Assembly: GCA_900751685.1 (NCBI GenBank)
Contig: CAADSR010000049.1
Span: forward strand, 1-7,685
DNA length: 7,685 bases
Direction: 5' to 3'
Source: Clostridia bacterium
GTDB taxonomy: Bacteria > Bacillota > Clostridia > UBA1381
Both the position numbers and the translations under genes were made by a program. Below, one piece after another: positions 1 through 5,100 of this stretch. The notes beneath the pieces were generated by a model. It did no database searches and was not told where the DNA came from. It saw nothing but the letters and a program-made list of their open reading frames with translations. Within the stretch, counting starts at the first letter, position 1. Each line of letters begins with the position of its first letter.

Positions 1-2
1 AG

Positions 3-9
3 CCCTCCT
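3..9 (-). promoter_or_regulatory. Shine-Dalgarno of a gene starting beyond the left edge
   Basis: Read on the minus strand, this is AGGAGGG, a near-perfect Shine-Dalgarno sequence. It lies about 32 bases past the stop codon of the AraC-type gene, and its start codon would fall a few bases outside the window. No hairpin terminator is visible between that stop and this site. I infer that a further minus-strand gene is co-transcribed with the regulator. A chance purine run is the alternative. Confidence 0.45.
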
Positions 10-40
10 GTTTTTGTATGAAGAAAATTATGCGGATGGA

Positions 41-871
41 TTATCTGTTTTCAAAATTTTTTATATATTCTCTTGGTGAGCAACCGATGCATTTTTTGAA
101 TATTTTATAAAAATGCTGTGGTGAATTGAAACCGCTTTCAAAAGCGATATTAAGTACAGACAGCTCTGTCGTTGTCAGAAGCTTGCATGCAGCATCGATT
201 TTTAGATTATTTACATAATCGGAGACCGATAGGCCGAGCTCTTGGTGAAACAGCCGGAACATATGGCTTTTGCTGATGTAGCAATTCCTTGTTATATCAG
301 ATATAGAATGTATTTCTGCATAATGTGAGGTGATATAATCTGTTATACAGTTGAGCTTTTCAATAGAGCTTTTATGCACATTTTCTAGCGGGGATACGTT
401 AATATTATGGCTGGATTTTTCACTCAGAAGGTTTAAAAGATTACCGATTGCAAGAAATTTATCTGAAACGCTTTTTGGACTGTTATTTTCTGCGATCGTT
501 GCATAGCAAAGACAATCAAGAAATTCATGCTCATCAAGCTGTATTATTTCTGATTTAAAGCAGTCGACAAGCATATTAGCCGCTTCGTCTGTAAAAAAAC
601 GGCTGATATATCCCGCTGTGATTTCTGTTACGACATACTCACAGCCCTTCTTTGACGTGTAATAATGAAATACCCCGGGACGAAATAGCATCACACTTCC
701 TTTTACGGCTTTAAAGGATTTGTCATAGACATGGAAGTCACATTCTCCGTCTGTAACCATAAAAAGCTCATACCAATTGTGGTAGTGATGGGGTTGGATG
801 GTATAATCAGCATCACGCTTACCGATATAGACATTTATATTTTCTATTCTTTTAATCAAATCATGTTCCAT
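41..871 (-). CDS. AraC-family transcriptional regulator with cupin sensor domain
   Basis: A 276-residue cytoplasmic DNA-binding regulator. Residues about 20-75 form the AraC-type cupin sensor, with the characteristic HHYHNWYE stretch at 28-35 and a GSVMLFRPGVFHYY-like strand pair near 58-71. Such cupins usually bind a small sugar or sugar acid. Residues about 172-272 are the double helix-turn-helix domain: the first helix pair is around 189-212 (SISDITRNCYIS then KSHMFRLF), the second around 237-260, followed by the family hallmark GCSPREYI at 263-270. The length is normal for the family. The start is set by AAAGGAG nine bases upstream. It is transcribed divergently from the GH105/PL11 operon, which is typical of a local activator of a sugar-utilisation locus. 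The natural inducer, perhaps an unsaturated RG-I oligosaccharide or disaccharide, is inferred from the neighbours and not visible in the sequence. Family assignment is firm; the target genes are an inference. Confidence 0.95.
   Translation of the reverse strand: MEHDLIKRIENINVYIGKRDADYTIQPHHYHNWYELFMVTDGECDFHVYDKSFKAVKGSVMLFRPGVFHYYTSKKGCEYVVTEITAGYISRFFTDEAANMLVDCFKSEIIQLDEHEFLDCLCYATIAENNSPKSVSDKFLAIGNLLNLLSEKSSHNINVSPLENVHKSSIEKLNCITDYITSHYAEIHSISDITRNCYISKSHMFRLFHQELGLSVSDYVNNLKIDAACKLLTTTELSVLNIAFESGFNSPQHFYKIFKKCIGCSPREYIKNFENR
127..140. promoter_or_regulatory. cre-like catabolite repression site inside the regulator gene
   Basis: TGAAACCGCTTTCA matches the Bacillota CcpA consensus TGWAANCGNTNWCA at every constrained position and has perfect 5-bp inverted arms (TGAAA/TTTCA). 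It sits near the 3' end of the AraC-type coding region, in codons for the conserved FESGFN segment of the second helix-turn-helix. Coding constraint could therefore have produced it by chance. Intragenic cre sites acting as transcription roadblocks are known in Bacilli. Confidence 0.3.
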
Positions 872-880
872 TTGAATCAG

Positions 881-887
881 CTCCTTT
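881..887 (-). promoter_or_regulatory. Ribosome binding site of the AraC-type gene
   Basis: On the minus strand this reads AAAGGAG, nine bases before the ATG at 871-869. It decides the start of the regulator gene. Confidence 0.8.
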
Positions 888-892
888 GCTCC

Positions 893-921
893 ATTTTAAC
901 ATAGGGTAGGGCTGATATCAA
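893..921 (-). promoter_or_regulatory. Candidate promoter of the AraC-type gene
   Basis: On the minus strand there is a -35 box TTGATA (921-916), a 17-base spacer, and TAAAAT (898-893) preceded by TGT, which gives an extended -10. The hexamers match the sigma-A consensus at 5/6 positions each and the spacing is ideal. The predicted start, about seven bases past the -10, would fall on the ribosome site and leave a very short leader. That makes the call uncertain. The -35 overlaps the 8-bp palindrome TGATATCA at 913-920. Confidence 0.45.
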
Positions 922-930
922 TATATAAAA

Positions 931-966
931 TGAGACTATAGTTGATCTATATGAAATAATAGTTGA
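931..966 (+). promoter_or_regulatory. Operator-like direct repeat, 21-bp period
   Basis: Two copies of a TGA-A---ATAGTTGA pattern lie at 931-945 and 952-966, exactly 21 bp apart. Twelve of 15 positions are identical, including the unbroken 8-mer ATAGTTGA at 938-945 and 959-966. A 21-bp direct repeat, about two helical turns, is the arrangement of the AraC I1-I2 half-sites in E. coli. The downstream copy reaches the -35 position of the rightward promoter, where an AraC-type activator would contact RNA polymerase. The upstream copy lies about 10 bp behind the leftward promoter. Binding by the adjacent regulator is inferred. Confidence 0.55.
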
Positions 967-994
967 AGAGATTTTTTTTGATGAATGCTATAAT
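963..994 (+). promoter_or_regulatory. Promoter of the GH105/PL11 operon
   Basis: A perfect TATAAT at 989-994 is preceded by TGC at 986-988, giving an extended -10 element. The only -35-like hexamer, TTGAAG at 963-968, is 20 bases away, too far for strong unaided use. A good -10 with a poor, badly spaced -35 overlapped by the repeat is the usual layout of an activator-dependent promoter. Transcription would start near 1001 and give a leader of about 26 nt with no room for a riboswitch. Confidence 0.6.
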
Positions 995-1011
995 AAGAAT
1001 AACAAATATGG

Positions 1012-1017
1012 AAGGAG
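1012..1017 (+). promoter_or_regulatory. Ribosome binding site of the GH105 gene
   Basis: AAGGAG, nine bases before the ATG at 1027. It supports that start codon. Confidence 0.8.
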
Positions 1018-1026
1018 ATTTCTGAC

Positions 1027-2121
1027 ATGAAAAACAAATCAGCCTTAGACTACGCTAAGCTGGGCGCAGCGGCGCTTATGGACAAATTCACTCCGGAGGA
1101 GCTTCCGCCAGTAAAACGGTTCCACTATCATCAGGGAGTTTTTCTTGCCGGGGTAGAACGGGTATACCGGCTTACAAAAGATGAAAAATACTATAACTAT
1201 ATCAAGGAATGGGTCGATATAAATATTGATCAAAACGGAGACTCACAGACTTACGCTTCCACGGTATTTGATGATATTCAGCCAGGAATACTTTTATTTA
1301 ATTTATATCATACGACAGGGGATGAGCGGTATAAAATCATGATGGACAGAATGAACCGCAATATTGAAATGTGGCCGACAAACGCAAAGGGCGGCTTCTG
1401 GCATATGAAGTTCAGGGATAACCAGATGTGGCTTGACACGATGTATATGATGGGTGTTTTTGCCGCAATGTACGCGAAAGAATTTGATCATCCATATATG
1501 TTTGAAAAGATTTATACACAGGCTAAATTAATGTATACCTATATGCTTAATCCTGAAACGGGGCTATTATATCATATGTGGGATGATTCAAAGGCAGAGG
1601 AAGCTGTTGATAAGGAAACAGGTCTTATTAAAGTGAGCTGGGGCAGGGCTGTTGGCTGGTACGTTGTCGCGATTGCAGAGATCCTTGAATATCTTCCGGA
1701 AGACCATCCTTTGCGGACGGAATTGACCGGCTTTGAAACAAAGCTTTTAACAGCTCTTGTGAAATATCAAGATAAGGAAACCGGCCTGTGGTATCAGGTG
1801 CTGGACATGCCCGGTGATCCGCGCAACTGGACAGAATCCTCTTGCACGGCGCTGTTTACATACGCTATGGTAAAATGCCTCAATCTTGGAATAATTGATG
1901 AGGAGTTCCGGGAAAACGCCATACTTGGCTATAAGGGTGCAGTAAGTAAGACAGAAATAAGGGACGGCGCACTGATCATGAAAGATATATGCATAGGAAC
2001 GGGGTTTGGAGAGGTAGAGTACTATTTTGACCGCCCGACCTCAGAAAACGACCTGCATGGAGTTGGAGCATTTTTGCTTATGGCAACTGAGATATATAAA
2101 ATGGAGGAGGAATTGATGTGA
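1027..2121 (+). CDS. GH105 unsaturated rhamnogalacturonyl hydrolase (YteR/YesR-like)
   Basis: A 364-residue glycoside hydrolase of family 105, close to the roughly 370 residues of B. subtilis YteR. These enzymes remove the 4,5-unsaturated galacturonyl residue that lyases leave on the non-reducing end of RG-I oligosaccharides. They hydrate the double bond instead of performing classical hydrolysis. Family features visible are FHYHQGVFL (32-40), GFWHMKF followed by NQMWLDTMYM (about 123-141) with Asp137 at the place of the catalytic acid (Asp143 of YteR, from memory), SWGRAVGWY (204-212), TESSCTALF (269-277) and ENDLHGVGAFL (340-350). Together they fit the (alpha/alpha)6 barrel. There is no signal peptide or membrane segment, so it acts in the cytoplasm on imported oligosaccharides. 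It is the first gene of the operon, and its last four bases overlap the PL11 start. No key residue seems to be missing. Preference for rhamnose- over other unsaturated uronide-linked substrates is inferred from the PL11 partner. Confidence 0.93.
   Translation: MKNKSALDYAKLGAAALMDKFTPEELPPVKRFHYHQGVFLAGVERVYRLTKDEKYYNYIKEWVDINIDQNGDSQTYASTVFDDIQPGILLFNLYHTTGDERYKIMMDRMNRNIEMWPTNAKGGFWHMKFRDNQMWLDTMYMMGVFAAMYAKEFDHPYMFEKIYTQAKLMYTYMLNPETGLLYHMWDDSKAEEAVDKETGLIKVSWGRAVGWYVVAIAEILEYLPEDHPLRTELTGFETKLLTALVKYQDKETGLWYQVLDMPGDPRNWTESSCTALFTYAMVKCLNLGIIDEEFRENAILGYKGAVSKTEIRDGALIMKDICIGTGFGEVEYYFDRPTSENDLHGVGAFLLMATEIYKMEEELM
2103..2110 (+). promoter_or_regulatory. Ribosome binding site of the PL11 gene, inside GH105
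   Basis: GGAGGAGG lies within the Glu-Glu codons at the GH105 C-terminus, seven bases before the GTG at 2118. It is the evidence for starting the lyase at GTG and implies translational coupling with the upstream gene. Confidence 0.75.
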
Positions 2122-2186
2122 AAAAATTAGTAAGCTTTATTGTCAGCCTTGCAATGCTTCTGACAAGCGTTTCAATTGTAATAGCA
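2118..2186 (+). other. Sec signal peptide of the PL11 lyase
   Basis: Residues 1-23: two lysines at positions 2-3, a hydrophobic core from 4 to about 22, and a VIA|EG cleavage site after Ala23. There is no lipobox cysteine, so the mature protein should be released by signal peptidase I and not lipid-anchored. Confidence 0.88.
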
Positions 2187-5100
2187 GAAGGCCAGATACA
2201 GCCGGTGACCGGCAGTGAGGCGGGCGGTGTGTACACGTTTCATATTGGAAATACGGATGTGTCAGGCACTGGGACTTACAATTACAGTGACGATTATTTT
2301 GAAGTTCGTACTGCAATAAGCGGCAATGACAATATAACCGCTGAAAACGGATTATATTATAATGGTGGCGGCTGCGCGGAAACAAACAGCGCGCAGGACA
2401 CGAACCGGTATATTTTAATAAAACCAGTCTATTCGGGGACATTAAATGTCACAATCAATTTCCCTAGTGCTGGAGCAAAGTCAAGAGGTTGTATCTATTA
2501 TAATGATTTTGGAACGACAGGATTTGATGAGGTCGATTTGACCACACTTAAAAAGGATAAGGGGACAAATTTCAGCGGGAATATTACCACTAGCGGAGCA
2601 AAGACGGTCCGTTTTGAGGCGGTTGCGGGACATACGTATGCGCTTCATACATACAATATAAAGTCTTATATTACGGCGCTGTATTATGAATTGAACGATC
2701 CGGATGCCCCGGTAACGAGTCCATCGCCTTCGCCGGCACCCACTCCCGAGCCCACAGAACAGCCAAAGTTTGAAGGTGCACGTCAGGTCGAGTATCTTGA
2801 CAGAGGGCTTGTTGCTGTAAAGACTGATGGCGGCATATTTCTTAGCTGGCGTTTGCTCGGCACCGAAGAAGTTGATACGGCATACGATATTTATAAAAAC
2901 GGCGTGCTTTTTGTAAAAGGCCATGATAAGACGAACTACACCGATACGGATGGGTTTGAAAATGATACTTACAAGGTTGTTGTAAGCGGAGAAGATGCAG
3001 ATGGTGAGAAAGCTGTAAACGTATGGTCAGAGGGTCATCTTGATGTGCCGGTTTCAAGGCCTGTTCCTGAACCGGCGGATACAAAGGTAGGTACGGACTA
3101 TACATATAGCGCAAATGATGCTTCTGTTGCTGATGTTGATGGTGACGGTGAATATGAGATCATACTCAAATGGGACCCGTCAAATTCCCAGGACAACTAT
3201 TTTTCCGGCTATACTGGAAACGTGTATGTTGATGCATATGAAATGGACGGTACGATGCTCTGGCGTATTGATATGGGCGTAAATATCCGGGCGGGTGCGC
3301 ATTATACGCAGTTTATTGCATATGACTTTGACGGTGATGGGAAGGCCGAGGTCGCGATGAGAACGGCACCCGGCTCAAAGGATGGAAAGGGCAATTATAT
3401 TACTGAAGCAGGAGAAAATCTGCTGGAATACGACAATACAAAGGATTACCGGAATGCGGAGGGGCGTATTATCACAGCGCCGGATTATCTCACGATATTT
3501 AATGGTGAAACAGGCGAGGCAATGAAAACTGTTGACTATTTTGTGCAACGTGGTGATTTAGGGTCTTCAGGCAAATGGGGCGGGAGCGGAGGCGACGCAA
3601 ACTCCAATTATGCTGACCGTTTTCTTGCAGGCGTGGCATATGTCAATGGTGAAACGCCGAGCCTCATCATGTGCCGCGGCTATTATTACAGAGCGGCTGT
3701 TGGCGTGTATGACTGGGACGGCACAGATCTAACGCTCCGCTGGTCTCGTGATGACAAAGCGGAGGCTGAGGACTCCCTTTATGCCCAGGGCGCACATTCA
3801 CTATCCATATCGGATGTTGACAATGATGGTTATGACGAGATTGTGTATGGCGCAGCTGTTGTGGACCATGATGGGACCATGCTTAATAACACGCAGCTCA
3901 AGCATGGCGACGCGCTTCATGTGAGTGATTTTAACAACGATGGCAGCCAGGAAGTTTTTATGGCGCATGAACATTCCTACCGTACCCACGGGGCAGAATA
4001 TCATGGCGGCGAAAGCGGTCAGGTTTTCGCAAAGGTTCCCGCGAGTGAAGATGTGGGAAGAGGGGTTATGGGCAATATTATAGCATCAAACCCGCTGTCA
4101 GAATTTTGGTCAACAGCAAATAATAATTTGTATGATTTAAACGGAAATGTTATCGCAAAAAGACCGGCGGAGGTAAACTTCCTTGCATGGTGGGACGGTG
4201 ACCTCACAAGAGAAGTGCTTGACGCGACCAGGATCGTTAAGTACGATATTGAAAACGGCCAGCTTGTTGAACAATACCGCAAGGAGCTTTTTGGGACCCA
4301 TAGTAATAATGGAACCAAACAGACTCCATCTCTATCAGCTGATATCTTTGGGGACTGGCGTGAGGAGGTAATGTATCCGACGAATGACAATAATTATTTA
4401 AGGATCTATACTACAGACATCCCCACAGAACATAAGCTCACCACCCTCATGCATGATACACAGTACCGCTGTGCGGTTGCATGGCAGAATGTCGGATATA
4501 ATCAGCCGCCGCATCCCAGTTTTTATGTTGGCAGCGAAAAAACAGAATATCCATCACCCAATGTCAAATACGCAGCAGCTCCGGAGATACGGCCCGGGGC
4601 GCAGGAAAGCTTATATACGGATATTATCCCAAAAGAAAGTTTTACGGGTTTATCAGACAACTGGGGGGGAATGGTCACAGAGGAAGCAGTTCCGTATAAA
4701 CAGGTCCTCAGTGTTGCGGATGGCTGGATAAAATCCTTGAGTGGAGAGGAAAGCGGAGAGTATCTTCTTGAATTTATGTGGAAGCCTTTAGAGGGCAGTG
4801 GGATCTCGGTGCTTGATGAGAATGGGAGCAGCATATTTGGGCTTGCAAAATCCGGCAGTGTAGCATATTTTGTCGATGACGCTGAAAAAAAGACCATATC
4901 GGCAACGCTTCATAAGAACAGCTGGTACTGTGTCAGCATTGATATTAATACAAAATCACAGCTTGTAAGCTGTACCATAAAGGACTATGAAACAGACGGC
5001 GCGCAGGAGTATAGCGTAAAGGATATAACGTTTGCCGGAGCGCAAGTGGCGCAGATGAGGTCGGAAGGCGCAAATATGCTTGATAATGTTCATTTTGCCC

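Noticed and set aside
913..920. TGATATCA, a perfect 8-bp palindrome in the divergent control region.
   Set aside because: Too short and AT-rich to call as an operator alone; most of it is explained by the overlapping -35 box of the regulator promoter.
1001..1026. Possible riboswitch or leader element before the GH105 gene.
   Set aside because: The predicted leader is only about 26 nt, with no stem-loop beyond the ribosome site.
4019..4390. Long open frames on the opposite strand of the lyase gene, the largest here and at 2481-2924.
   Set aside because: They have no ribosome site, lie wholly within a gene with strong family signatures on the plus strand, and their translations look like antisense of low-complexity beta-sheet coding sequence.
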